Shown here in pieces: positions 10,539-23,473 of a stretch of 64,000 nt of DNA; within the stretch, counting starts at the first letter, position 1, and every line of letters begins with the position of its first letter. The stretch is taken from NCBI GenBank assembly GCA_037389465.1, contig JAZARR010000179.1, positions 516,501 to 580,500 on the forward strand, read 5' to 3'. A program made the position numbers and the translations under genes. The stretch is from Baylisascaris procyonis. Lineage: Eukaryota; Nematoda; Chromadorea; Rhabditida; Ascarididae. The notes below the pieces were generated by a model. The model worked only from the letters and a program-made list of their open reading frames with translations, did not search any database and was not told where the DNA came from.

Positions 10539-12019
10539 TTTTCAATTGGACAGTTTCTTAAATCGGCTATGAAGTAATTGAATCTCGCAGTAGCAATTTG
10601 AATAGCTTAAACACGAGACAAGAGAGGTATAGGTTGGATAAATTGAACGACTAAAGTTTATAACTGAATGATGTTGATCGGCACTGGCAACGTCTTCCCT
10701 CTGCAATCCTCGTCCATAGGCGCACATTGATGTTAATATGATCGTTTAGTGTCTGTTGCATTGCTTATTGCTGTTACGCGATTGTTGTCACTGTTTCTAC
10801 TTGGCAGTTATGCGTTCCACTGAACATGAGGGAACGATTTAATCGGTACTATCCTTAAATATTACTCAAGTCTTTCATTTGATGGATGGATTATTTGGCA
10901 TTTCTAGATTTTAAACCCACATAAATATTTTTCTCTAATATATTTATATGAAGATTTAAATTTATTGCGCTGAAAATGTGCTATTTATACTCGTGTAGAA
11001 CTTGAACCATCGACTTTTGTTTTTCCAAGTGAACGAAGTAACCGGTTGACTAGCAGAGTTCTATTCGTTTTCTCGAGTTTTGTCTTATCATTTAAGATGC
11101 GCAACAAACAATACTTGGACGGATCTTTAACTTGAATTTAACCACGCAACTTATTTTAGCAACTGAATGGAAGAATTAATATAATACCACTATTTTTAGC
11201 ATTTTTAGATGCATTTATGAGGCAGAATTCTTTGCACAATTTCCGTGCGGTGAAATATGTTTTGGGAATCGATTCGAAGTTTGCGTAGGGAAAGTTTACT
11301 TTCGATTCGATGGAAGATTTTCTCAAAGTTTTGTTGCAATATTCATAAATTTTTGAAAATTTAAATCTTGGATTCAAGTTTCGAATTTGTATTCTCAATT
11401 TAGATTTCAAAAACTTCCATAGTTTTATTTCTCGTGTGGCATTCAAAAATTTATGAATTATTCGTAAAATTTCACTCAAATTCCCAATCGTATAAATTAT
11501 TTCCCATTCATATAAATCATATTATCTCTGTAAGAGGTTCTACTTGTTCTACAAGCAACTACTGTTGGTGCTTTGAATATCTTTATGACTTTGCTATTGA
11601 TAACATATAAATGTGATGCAAATAGCCATAGGCATTTATTTGATATGTAGAGCACAGAATAATTTCCATGTACTTTCATCATCGGCCAACAGCGATCGAT
11701 TCGGCACATTTCAACGCGAATGCATTTTCACGGAGAGCACGGCGCCCTTAGCATTTCTAATTCAGTCTTTGTCCCCATCTTGCAGCGAAAGCCGTTATAA
11801 ATTTCTTTATGTCTGTGCAGCAATGACGTCCTCCTGAGATACACTGATCCTCAAATAAAACCATAATTCTAAAAACCAACGTTGAACTCATATTTCAGTG
11901 GTCTCAAATTTCTCAGATTCTCCATAAAATTGGTGTAATGTTTATTGATGTGGTCAATGTTTTTATGTCTTTCTGCCATTTTGCATTTGCAGACTGCACC
12001 CATATGACTATTCGTGCGC

Positions 12020-12033
12020 TTATATATATATAT

Positions 12034-12100
<67 letters not shown>

Positions 12101-12101
12101 A
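12020..12101. repeat. (TA)n microsatellite with two interruptions
   Basis: About 80 bp of TA broken by TATTATATATTATA near the left end and a TG near the right end. Confidence 0.95.
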
Positions 12102-12285
12102 TTAGCTGAATATTGACTTTTAGATAAGTTAAAATCTGAATGCATGATTGTCGAAATTTTGCTGTTTGTTGACAGTTCGACGGTCTCATCGGTTTCGTGA
12201 ACGGAATTGATGAAGCATCTCTCGTGACAATTCATCTAATATTTCTTTCTGCTCATTTAAAACACGTTTAGAATCGTCTACAAAG

Positions 12286-12897
12286 ATGGTTACTATAACC
12301 ATTAACTGTTGCTTTTTCGTTTGCAGTCTCTCATAGTGCTTTTAGGCGTCAGTGTGAGCAAGCTATAGTTGATAGATAGAAATTGATAGATGTGAATTGT
12401 GATAGGTGACAATTTTTGGCAAGTTTAGACTTGATGGATCACTTTCTGTTTGTGTTCTTAAAGATTGTATTATGAAAAAATTAATGTGCTTTTCTCGACA
12501 TCCGGGAGTCTTTCCCATACGAGCAACCATTTCTCTAAGAATTGGGGACAACGTCTGTCTGATTTTCAAAGAAATTGATAGGCCCGTAAATGTGTTATGA
12601 CCTTTCCTTAATGTGCAGAACAGTGATTAGATTATAGATTGTCATTTAAATTTTTGAAGAAGCACATAAGATAAAGTGAAGCTTATTCGAGATTCGTTAT
12701 TTCTAGTGGAATTTTTTTTCTAAAAAAAATTGAACTTTAATTTGCATTGAATGATTTTTGTGATATCTTTAACACTTAAATTCTTATCAGGCACATTATA
12801 TCCTTATCATCTTGGTGATCGTTTGCGGCGACCAGGTGATCTCCATTCGGCGGCGATACTGACGAAGAGAGCTGAATCGTTGGACAATTTTGAATAA
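12286..12897 (+). CDS. Possible small secreted or peptide-precursor gene
   Basis: The best-supported part is the last exon, 12791-12897, after acceptor TTCTTATCAG. It reads STLYPYHLGDRLRR and on to a dibasic KR seven residues from its end region (LTKRAESLDNFE, stop). A 25-base exon, 12327-12351, after acceptor TTTTTCGTTTGCAG and before donor GTGAGC, joins it in phase and adds hydrophobic SLIVLLGVS, as at the end of a signal peptide. The start is uncertain: an ATG at 12286 joins in phase only through a 38-base intron (12289-12326). With that start the product is 44 residues. A poly(A) signal AATAAA (12893-12898) overlaps the stop codon. Dibasic residues after a hydrophobic leader suggest a processed peptide, but I recognise no family. 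Confidence 0.4.
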
Positions 12898-15800
12898 ATA
12901 GCATGCAAATCCGCTACCATTAATGATATACAACAATTTGATGTAGAAGTTTAGTGCACTTCCACTAGTTTCGAAAAAAAAAAATGCAAATATTTGACAT
13001 TCAATGGAAAATTCGCGAATTTGAGAAAAATTTTTTTCAGACGATCTATGATTTCATCGGATTTGAAAAATAAAAATATCAACTAGTGTTCAACTTCAGC
13101 GAATTCGAACAATCAACGAGAGAAACTGTTAAGTGCTATCTTCTCAAGATTCTTTGAAAAAAAAAAATATTTTGATAAGGAAGAGGTGATTTTCACAAAA
13201 TTTGCGTCATAAATTTCGACTAAAGAAGTTCTATTTAATTCTTGTTGAAAAAAAAAAATTGCTTATTTTTCTTGCCAATTATCGCAAGTTGTTCATTCTC
13301 ATATCTTTTTTTAATGCAATTGCTTTCTTTAAATCGTTCTAAAACAGAGATTATTCTTTCAAAATTTTAAATGCCTAACAAATCTTTACCTTTTTTAATC
13401 AAACTATGCTTTGTAAAGAGAAGAAGACTTGATCATCATTGAAAAAAATTTCCAAATATTTCAAAAACTCAAAAATTGAATCGAAGAGTTTAATTTGAAT
13501 TTTTATAATCTAGTTTTTTCAAAGAATTTTTGTAATCCATACTCTAATGCCACAATTTATCCATAAAAAAGTTGCTAAGTGAAATATCGGAAGCAATCTT
13601 CATTAATGCACAGAATTTTTTCATCTCTTTTGATGACAAATGCGCATTTTTCTTTCCTTTTTTTTATCGTTTAGAACAATTCGCATAATTGAATGCCAAA
13701 TTATTGGATAAAAGGTTGCTAATTATTTTATTTTCATAAAAAAATAACGATCAATTCATTGTTATTTTCTTCAAAGATTTTGGTTCTTAAAGAAATTCAT
13801 CTATTTCTGAATATTTTCACATTTCGAAGAAAACAATTTCTTATTGAATATTTCCAATTCAGTTCTTTATTGAATGCAACTGTGCAATTGATTCACTAAA
13901 TTCATATTAAGCGGACGGACGATATTTCGTTCTCATCGAATACTTTTCGCTCAATTTGCCCATATAGTTGTTTTTTTTTTTTTTTTTATCATTCAAAAAG
14001 AATTGGGCGTTCGTTTCATAAACTGATGCCAATTCAAATACAACCGGTTTAATGGGTCATAGGAATCTATTCGTTTTTCGATGGCTTATATCACTTCTTT
14101 CGATGGAACCGATTTGTTAATAGATAAGCCTCTACTCATGAAAACTTTTGCTGTGCTTTAGAAGTTGCGGCTAAACAATTTAACAAATGCAGCGTAGAAC
14201 CCTTATCAGTAGGCATAGTTGATAAGCAGTTTCATCGGAAAATTAAGAGATTAGAGTTCGAATCATAGTGCTTCCTTTAATTTCCAATTTCATTTTTTTT
14301 TCAATCTTTTATTCTATCGGCAGAATTAATTTCTGCTTTCGCATGAAATCTCTCATATTAAAATTGATGCGAGAGTGAAAGTTCTAAGAACAGATAACAT
14401 TTGTTAAGAAGAGCAAAAAATGCTTTGATATGACATATCAATTTCAATAAATGAAATGTATAGTTTGCGAAATAAATCCGTAGATGAAATTCGGCATTTT
14501 TGAGCGGACATTTGAAATATTTATTAAAATATTTGACATATATGCGTTCTTTTTTTTTGCATTCGCGTTGTTTAACAGTTCGTTGCCCCACGCAATGCCT
14601 CATATTTTGAAAACTTCCACTACAAGTAAAGATCTTTCACAAAAGGTAATTTCTTTTTGACGGGTGCAAATCTCACAACAGGTGTAAAATAAAAATCCAA
14701 TCTGGGAATATTGATAAGATTATATATGTTTCTAAAAACAACTTTTTTATACGTATAAGCTTTCGTGAGTAACGAAGTTTTTTTTTTATTGTTCGCTTCC
14801 GTTTTCATTTGAGACCATTTCTGAAACATATCTAATATAGAGGCATTCAATTATTCGGTTCTGTTGTATTTTATTGATCACAATTTATTGGTTCTATTGT
14901 ATTTATTGATTTATTGATTTATTGATTACTCGTTCTATTACATTTTCTCAATCATACTAAAATATTTCGATATCTTTCAGAATTGGCAAATTCATAGTGA
15001 TTATTAATGTTTTCTACCTATCTTACAGTAATTTATACTGCTACCGCATTATATATCCCACTTGGGACAACGCAAAAAACTAAAATTTTTTAGAATTTAT
15101 ATGTAATAATGGAATAAGACATTGCATACATACGTAGGAAATATTTACGAGCATTATTCAAATTTTTTTACCTTCCAGTAGAAAGCGATGATTGCATATG
15201 CGTATTTCAGATTAATTGAATTTTTAATTTAATTTAAAATTGATATCAGCGCCGAAACTCGCCTCTTAACGTGTTCACTTGTTTACTAAATTTTATTCTT
15301 TTTTATTTCTGAATTAGATCGATTTTTGATTTGATTTGCGATAAGATCATTATCAGAAATTGTTGCAATAGTGATTGTAAAATGCATCAAAATCATTTGC
15401 TTATATCATTGTGATATTTGTTGATCAAACAATTTTTGTTGTGTTTCGTTGAGCGCAGAATAGTTCCGCGTTTCTTTTGATAACGTTTGCTCTTCATCGA
15501 ACAAAATTACTCATCTAAAAAGCGCAAATTCCTTTTTTTTTCGTCCTTTAATAGCGTTCATAAATGCATCTTCTAGTGACATTGTATTCAGTGTAGATGT
15601 ATGCGTGTGGTGTATAACTCTTCTTTTCTCTTGGGAGCTTTTAACTTGAAAGCGTTAAAGACTATGGTGACAATAAATATTTAAATCGTAGATGGTAACC
15701 ATAAGATAACCTGTCGTTGTTCGTTTTGCGATTTGTTTTAATTGTTGACACTCAAAAGTGCCTAGAATCTAGAATTCAATTTTATTTTATTTACAGTTGA

Positions 15801-18220
15801 ATGAAGTTCAAAAACGAATTTCTCGATTTTCTAATATTGTAATGTTTGCATGAGTGCATTACTGAATATTTTGCGATGTTTACTTCATTTATGAAATCGG
15901 TTGGCTTGCTAGGCTAAAGTGCTATAAGAGTAGGGGGCCATATTATGAATCTTCTTAGTATTTTATTCTGCTTGGTTTTAAATTTACCTTAACGCAATTT
16001 AATATATCAAAGAAAAATATGTTTGATTTTGATATTCCTTTATCACTTTTCCATTTCATTGGCATTTGTGCTTAGAAAACGGAAACTGCTTATAACGTTA
16101 ACTACATAACATCATTTAAAGGGATAGATTTGCATATTAGCAATGAGAGACTCGTTTATTGATGTTTCTTTCAATATGAATAATGTAACATTCATTGATC
16201 GTTTTAATGTTGCAGATAAAATTTCTTGATTTCCGGCCCATTCAAATAGACGAATATTTTCAGTGAACGATCGCTCCATTAGCATGTGAAAGAAAAAATG
16301 CATTAATCAATAACATAAATTTTCTATACTCGTTACTTATTTAATATTTTATCCAATATTTTTAGTATTTGTAATTATTTCCTGCGCTAAACTTTATTTT
16401 AACTATATTCATGAAAATTTTAAATATTCGGCGCGTAATTCCCTCATAAAACGTGGTGAACTTTCGATTTATCGTAGTTTTTTTTGGAAGTGATTACATA
16501 TTTTTATATATTTTAAATTTAAATTTTAAATAGAATACCACTTTAAATAGAATACCACTTCAATTCACTAAAATAAAAACGAGAATGTGCAAATTCTTAT
16601 CCCCTTTCTTCAAATTCAAACTTCGAATGTTTTTTGTCTCCTTTAAGTTTAAAGAATGAATTTTTCTAACTCAAGAGGGATTTTATGTTCTTTAATTTGA
16701 AATGACGATATTCGCATTAAAACGATCTTCTATTCTATCAAATTTTCAGATGATATTTTCCTCTTCGAAAGAGATCCTCTACTTTTTCATATTCAAAAAA
16801 AAAAAAAATTTTTTTTTCAACCTTATTGCAATAAAATATCATATTTCCTGCAATGTATACTTGCGGGAAATGTGATATTTTATATTTGTTTAATGAATTC
16901 TTTCATTTATAACTTCAAGCAATAAATATGAGAATTATTCACTTGCTATAAATTGCACATCGTTTATTCGACTCCCTAGTGTGTAGTGGCGCTTATTCGA
17001 TAATAAAGGATATGCGTTTCGGGCAAATTCTTTCCATCGTTCGGGGTCTTAAATCGATCAACTTTCGTTTGTTCGTCCACTTTCTTCAAGTTTATTCACT
17101 GAATGCCTATAATTTCATGTGCGCAGCTGCAATGTCTATAATGTTTCTATACGTTTATATGCGAATCCTAGATAACTCCTCAAATAAAACATTGAATATA
17201 TCACCAATTTTCGTGATTCTCACACAAAAATAAGCGTATGATGAATTTTTTTAACTTTTCGATGTATTATCTTTACCTTTTTTATTATCTTTCCATATTA
17301 TATATCTTTACATTTTTCGAAAATAGAGATCCTGGTCATATTCAAGTATTTTATTTTCCTTTATTTGTAAGGAATTTGCATCCGAAATTAGAGTTTTAGT
17401 TTTCCCTTGATTTAATAAGAAATTCATTCGATGACATTCAAATGATTTTTTGGTTAATGTCGGTGACCTCAGGTGTTTAGTTGATCATAACGAATCGAGG
17501 TCATTCGTTGACATTTTGTTCTAATTTCTTCATTGCTTTAAAAAGAGTTGTTGATGTATGCCAACATCGCTTGTTAAGTACAACATACACTTGTGTGTAA
17601 GTATTGCTTCTACTTATCACTATCTGCATAATACTACTACTCTAGCAAGCCGAACTATTCGTCGAGTAAGCTTATTTAATTGTTTGTCATTCAAATGTAT
17701 ATGTTTATTACAATGAGTTATTATTACTCTTATTATCTAATTATTTTAAAATAAAAGTAAGATAGACGTAAATATAGTATGAAGTATATTTTAAATTGTA
17801 GGTGCACTTGAAGAAGTCTCGATTAATTATTTATAAATCTTTATTCATAATATTAACGAACAAATATTGGAATATTTCAATCGGTCAAAAAATATTATTT
17901 TATACTTATCTCTTCTAGCATATTTTCTTGGATCATCAGTATAGGTAATAAAAAACGGCTAATTGTTTTCTAATGACTATCGTTTAATATAGAAAACGAA
18001 AAGATGAATTTTGAGATATTTTGATTATTTGCTGGATTATTTTTCATTTTTATTTACTTATGAAGTACCCTATATCAACGTTGAAATTTCACTAATTAAA
18101 ACTCCATTTCATTTAGCTTTTTTTATTTGGGAAAAATTTATGATAGAGAAAGTATATGGGTATTTCTGTCTTTTGACATTCGCATTTATTAGTTACCATT
18201 TGTAAAGTTGATGCATATTG
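12898..18220. other. Gene-poor stretch
   Basis: Highly A+T-rich, with many poly-A and poly-T runs and no phase-consistent exons. An 8-bp TTATTGAT repeat lies at about 14866-14936. An 18-bp direct duplication (AAATAGAATACCACTT core) lies at 16526-16560. Reading frames here are at the length expected by chance. Confidence 0.5.
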
Positions 18221-18270
18221 TGTCCACAACATCCACCAGAGTCCACCAATGTCCACTAACGTCCACACCA
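18221..18270. repeat. Five tandem copies of a 10-bp GTCCAC unit
   Basis: Five consecutive 10-bp units with consensus GTCCACCAAN lie about 270 bp upstream of the signal-peptide exon at 18540. The units have diverged at the last four bases, so it is not a fresh microsatellite. Confidence 0.85.
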
Positions 18271-18539
18271 TCCTACATAAGTGATATCATGTAGTCTTTT
18301 CCTTTGCTTAAAATGCGCCGCTTCAAGTAATCTTATAAAACTTGGCAACAGAAGAGTGATAGGAGCCGACCTCACTGTCAACTGGTTTTGATGAGGTTTT
18401 ATTGCACACTTGGTTCTATATTTCTTCGAAGCTATAGAAAGCAACGTTATTGCTTCATTATTTCTTAATATTATTTCACGTTTAGCTATGGATATGTTAT
18501 TGCATATTGCATTGCATTGCATTTTTCTTTGCAGATGCA

Positions 18540-19701
18540 ATGCAACGCCTTCTTCAATTATTGCTTGTTGCGCTAGCGATATTTAGCCATGTTGCATATT
18601 CGACTGCACAATGCGATACGAGAGGTTTCTCGAGAAGCCAGTCGACTGCTGATGCTTCATCCGCTTCAGTTTCTGCTGATCTCATCAATAGTGACTCGAT
18701 TACAGGTTATATATTATTTCGACAAGGGCCAATTTGTATTCGATTTTATTGATTGAATAGTTTATTTGTTTATGAAATATAGGATTTATGCAAATTTTTG
18801 TAGAACAAAAACTATTAAGCATATTATGAACACATGAATTAAAATAATATGAGAGAGTGATAAATTGCAATTAGCCATCCTAATCATATGAAACTTTAAG
18901 CTTCAATAGTTTTCCTGCATCAGTGCTTCCGTTTTGTGAAATTATTTGCACCTTTGTTGTTAAAAAGTCGAAAAAATTTACAGCGTAATTTTTTTTTGAA
19001 TATTTTAGTGTTATTATTCATATCGTTAGCAAGTCTTGGCACTCAATGGATTAAGCGTCTCGTAATTTGAATTTAAGGAGAAACTATACGTAACCGAATG
19101 CCACTGTAGTTTTCAATAAAATTTTGCACTTATTATAGTGGGATGTTTTTTTTTTTGCAATTTATTACTGCCTACGATTTAAAAATAAGTTAGAAAATAT
19201 GTGAATGAGCCTAATAGCTGCCTTTTATCTTCATTGATCAACAATCTTGGCAAATTTCATTGCGACATCTTCAGTTGGTGTGTTTTTCCGACTATCAGTC
19301 GTCCTTAAGAAGCAGGGCAGTAATTTTTGGTCTGGTTCTATTTAATAAAAAAAGTTCCATAGTCATCTGGCGAAAACATTTGCATCCTTTGAGTATGAAA
19401 CATTTTCACGCCATTACTTACTTCCTTACTTTAATTTTCCTATATCAGCTTTATTCGATTATCATCTATTTTATTAGCATTTCATATAAAATAAATGAAA
19501 AATATGCTTTAAAATTTTTATATTTCAGTGGCAGCGTTAAGTCAACTCTATTCATTCAAGAATTTTTGGTCGTACCTCCTTTATCGATGGAGTTTTGGAC
19601 TCTACTTTGTGCCACTAATTGTCATTGTTCTATGTAAATGCAAACTTATTAATTGTGATGTACGTTTGATGTACGGAAGTATGCCCGACGAATCTTTGTA
19701 A
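18540..19701 (+). CDS. Possible small secreted or membrane protein (two exons)
   Basis: Exon 1 (18540-18705) starts five bases after acceptor ATTTTTCTTTGCAG, as expected for a trans-spliced first exon. It encodes a clear signal peptide (MQRLLQLLLVALAIFSHVAYS) and then a Ser/Asp-rich stretch. The donor ACAG|GTTATA leaves phase 1. The proposed exon 2 (19529-19701) after TTTTATATTTCAG is in phase and open for 57 codons. It holds a hydrophobic segment (FGLYFVPLIVIVLCKC) and ends MPDESL-stop; AATAAA follows at 19909. Total 112 residues. Exon 1 is well supported. Exon 2 is less certain, since one splice and an open frame could arise by chance. A first ATG at 18535 is out of frame and opens a 13-codon overlapping frame. 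No family recognised. Confidence 0.42.
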
Positions 19702-19778
19702 TATTTCATCTTTATTGTATATAAACGTGTATATATGAAATGTTTTTCACATATGATTATATAAAATAACAATATAGT

Positions 19779-19890
19779 GGCATATAACGATACGCCACAG
19801 CAATATGGTATATAACGATGCGTTATAGCAGTGGGGCATATAACGATACGCCATAGCAATATGGTATATAACGATGCGCCATGACATAAC
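19779..19890. repeat. 28-bp minisatellite, four units in an alternating pattern
   Basis: Four 28-bp units share the core ATATAACGATRCG. Units 1 and 3 are nearly identical (GGCATATAACGATACGCCA...) and units 2 and 4 resemble each other (GGTATATAACGATGCG...), so the higher-order period is 56 bp. It falls in what would be the 3' UTR of the preceding candidate gene. Confidence 0.9.
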
Positions 19891-21749
19891 ATAGTATGAT
19901 GAATGATACAATAAATATTTGTTTAAAAAATTCAAGGATCAAATCAGGGGAAGGATTGTTGTGTGAAATGACCTTTATTTGGTCAGCGCCTTCCTGTGGA
20001 ATGGGACATAAGGGTAGGGCATCATCGTTGATGTAATGGCTATAAGAAAACACAATTTCAAATATAGTGAAAAAACTTTCAGGAAGAAATACCCTTCCAC
20101 GGAACAAAAGTATATGTTTATTTATAAATTTTGACTTAATTAACATAGAAAATAGTTTGCTTAGCGAAGAACTTAGCATCGAATTTAATAGTGATTAACT
20201 TCTACTGCTATTTCACCTTGAATCAGTCGTCAAAGAAAAATTTATATTACAGCTACTCAGCTTATTTGTCCAACTTTATTTTTTTCCCGATTTTTCTTGA
20301 TGAGGTTTAAATCGTAGCAGCGCATCAGAAAAATTAGAATAATTGTGGATAGGATATTGCATAATGGCATAAAAGAGATGCTCCAAACAAACCGTCGGAA
20401 TTTTGCACCAAGAAAGTATTGACCATCGCTAGAATGGTGGTGGAATTGATTACGATATACCTATTCAGGTATGTATTCTGTACTACAAAGCAATTGCAGT
20501 GGTAGAAGTGAGGTTATATAGACTAGAAAGGCTGAAAGAGTTATTAACATAGACTGCTGCTCGTGTCGATCTATATGCATGTGGAAAACTTTGTTATAAA
20601 TGTTTAGTGGACTTCAATAACGCGGGCAGTGCTACTTGCTGTGATGTACCACAAAACAGGAGCGACTAGAGATCTTGGCTGATGACTACAGAACAGAGAT
20701 TAGCTATGAGAGTGGAAAATGATCGTAATATATAGGAGTTGAAGCTTCTCAAGGATTGCGGTTGCTACCGAAACCTACAGTTTGTTATTTAGGTGCATTT
20801 ATGTATGTAACAACTGGGATGTCCTTTATGTGATCTTGCATCTGCACCTTGGTTCCTTATCACTACACGCATAGAAATTGCAATTCTACAAGGTTACTGT
20901 GTTATCTATGATTATATATCATATGTATAAATACAATAACATTATATGCATAAGTGAATAAATAAATGAATAAATAAACAAGTAAAGAAATAAACAAATA
21001 AATAAATAAATAAATAAAAATAAATAAATAAACAAATATATACTTAAATATGCTTATTTAATTAATGACTTTACGGCTTCCCAGCATTCTCTTATTTCCT
21101 GTAAAAATATGGGATTCTTTCGCTTTCAATATCGACATATTTTTTGTATATTATATCTCCAGTTGCCATAAGACGCATATTTTTATTCATAACTATAAAC
21201 AACAATATTAATCATGAAAGCATTAGCGTTTCTTTTTTTGTAAAGAGTGCGTCAACTGAAAGTTCCGCTTCAAAAAGTTTTTGATTGGAATAGATAAGAT
21301 TCTTACAGATAAGCTGCAACTGTAATCGGGAAGTTAACTGCAGCAACTCGAAAAGATTAATGTGTATAAAAACGATTGACACGATATGAGCTTGTATAAT
21401 TTCATCTTCAAACGAAAAAAATTGCACGAGATGTTGTGCAAATGATGAGAGGTATGCCAGAATGCATTTAAATTTTAGCCGATTATTCTTCTTGGAAAGA
21501 ACTGTTTTTTAGGTGAATCGACTTTTCATAAACGACTTTCGAAAGGTGATCAACGATCAAGATGCTAACCAGCGTAAAATGTGACCAGCTGAGAATGCAT
21601 GCGAATTTTTGGGCATCTCGAAGCTTCCGTAATAACAGTCGAAGCTATTAAACCAAACTTAATGTTAGCATAGGAAGAAATCCTATAGAATCCAAAATAT
21701 CCATAATGCTTCTTAAATGTGATTTCGAAAATTGCAAACAAGAAATGAG

Positions 21750-21836
<87 letters not shown>

Positions 21837-23473
21837 GGACATGACTCGCTCATAATGCGCTTTCCAACTTTGTAAATGGGCATCAATAGCATCCTCCAAA
21901 AATCGGACTATATCAGCTGTTTTGAATACGCTTTATTCTTTTGAATTCTTTTTAAAAATAGAATAGAATAGAATAGAATTGAATTGAATTCAAAAAACTA
22001 AATTCGAACTCTTTGAAAAAGACGCTTTATTAACGTAATAACACATTGAATTGATTAAGTCGAATCATTGTAAGCGATAATTCACCACCGAATATCGCAA
22101 AAATATTTAGTGAAAGTCAATCTGATCGTTTATAACTCCAACGATCACCGTTGAAAGTAAACGGTCGATAAAGGAAATATCGATGTAAGAATCAGCCTTA
22201 TCTATCGAAATATTTCTCGTCTTATACGTAAGAAATCTAATCATTCGAATTTTTAGACGAAAATTTTCGAGAAAAATGTATTTCTGATGTGAACAAAGTA
22301 CATGTAACGTGTAGTACCCTTGATGGATGACGTCATCAATTTTATTGATGATGAAAGAGGGCATGTAAAGGGTGCTAGAGATTTATTTCACTGGTGAGGA
22401 TTATCTGATCACTAAATCTGCCTCAGCGAAATTTTCTGCGAAAAAAAAACCGAATTGAATCATTTATGTACCTAGTATTTTGCCAATGAATAGGCATGCA
22501 AAACGCTATCGACCACAATGAGAGCATCAATTTCTATCATTTTTCTGCCTTATTTAGAAGTTGCACCCTTATCTTCCTTAGTAAATTTATGCAATGTTTT
22601 TTTTACGGAAAATAAATTTTCTTTATCCACAGCTATATTCTTCTCGCTATAAATGTAACCATCCGGAAGCATTCATGCTTAGCATGTATAAATCAACACA
22701 GCTTTACAATTACTATAAGACTTCGTAAAAAGTACTGTTCACCGGCGCCTCAAAAGCTCTATCATTGTATCTTTATGCATGCTAGACGGCACTTTCACCA
22801 TGAGCACGACTCCTAAAGTATGGCAAAGCTCAAGGTTCTTCATTATCTTCCGCCTACACTGAAAAAGTATTACATGCACAGATGGAACGGAAGGGATGGC
22901 GATCTGCTCAGTACAACGAAGAACAGACGTGAGCCTGATGGCATTCTCGTCACATCTAAAAATAATGGTTTACTGAAACTTTTGGATACAATCTCGCTTG
23001 TGCGCATGAAGATCAGGCAGTTATTTATTTTAAAAATTTGTTACCAACTAGGACTCAATAATAATAAATTCATTTCTCATGCATTATTGCTTTTATATTT
23101 CATTTTTATTGAAGCAATTCGAAGTGAATATCGAAGATGTTTAATATTCTTTTCAAATTCGTTGAAACAAAAATCAAATAACCAATGAGAGATGAAATTG
23201 AAAGCGATTGTTCATTTTAATACGATTAAGAATTGCATAAATATACAAAAATGATGACTGAAAAATTCATAAAATTCTATGAGGTGGAATATATGGCATT
23301 CGTTTGATTCACTATTCATGAGACTAGAAACTAGATATGACAATTGATGCAAACAAACCTCTCACCGATTGCTATCTTTCAATGAGTTTTTCGTTTATAA
23401 GCGTTTTAAAATATAGATGTTGAGTATTGTTCGGTGTTTGACTGTTCAACAACTCTACGACGGCTATCATATT
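19891..23473. other. Gene-poor stretch with two base-composition islands
   Basis: No confident gene. At 20360-20460 a frame containing EFCTKKVLTIARMVVEL ends at a good donor (TTCAG|GTATGT), with no partner found. At 20940-21045 there is an (AAAT)n-like array. At 21957-21990 there is a GAATA repeat turning into GAATT. At 22740-23010 a relatively G+C-rich island holds a frame beginning MAKLKVLHYLPPTLKKYY (from 22820), not related to anything I know; it may be an unresolved exon or a decayed mobile element. Confidence 0.4.
21751..21833. repeat. (TA)n microsatellite
   Basis: About 83 bp of uninterrupted TA. Confidence 0.95.

Larger units (their letters stand above)
6757..12285. other. Gene-poor stretch
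   Basis: I find no supported gene in about 5.5 kb. At 7069-7161 an acceptor (CATCCTCTTTTGCAG) is followed by a short hydrophobic frame (MWLAACTPYFMIFVVL) and a possible donor, GTGATT; this could be a first exon, but no partner was found. Long (TA)n tracts occur at 10443-10534 and 12020-12101. Poly-T and poly-A runs are frequent. Confidence 0.5.

Noticed and set aside
10542..10727. 61-codon minus ORF MCAYGRGLQREDVASADQHH
   Set aside because: Composition is mildly coding-like, but there is no acceptor, family or second exon, and the other strand has a similar short hydrophobic frame.
14200..14290. tRNA-like T-loop GAGTTCGAATC
   Set aside because: No matching acceptor stem, D-arm or anticodon arm could be built around it.
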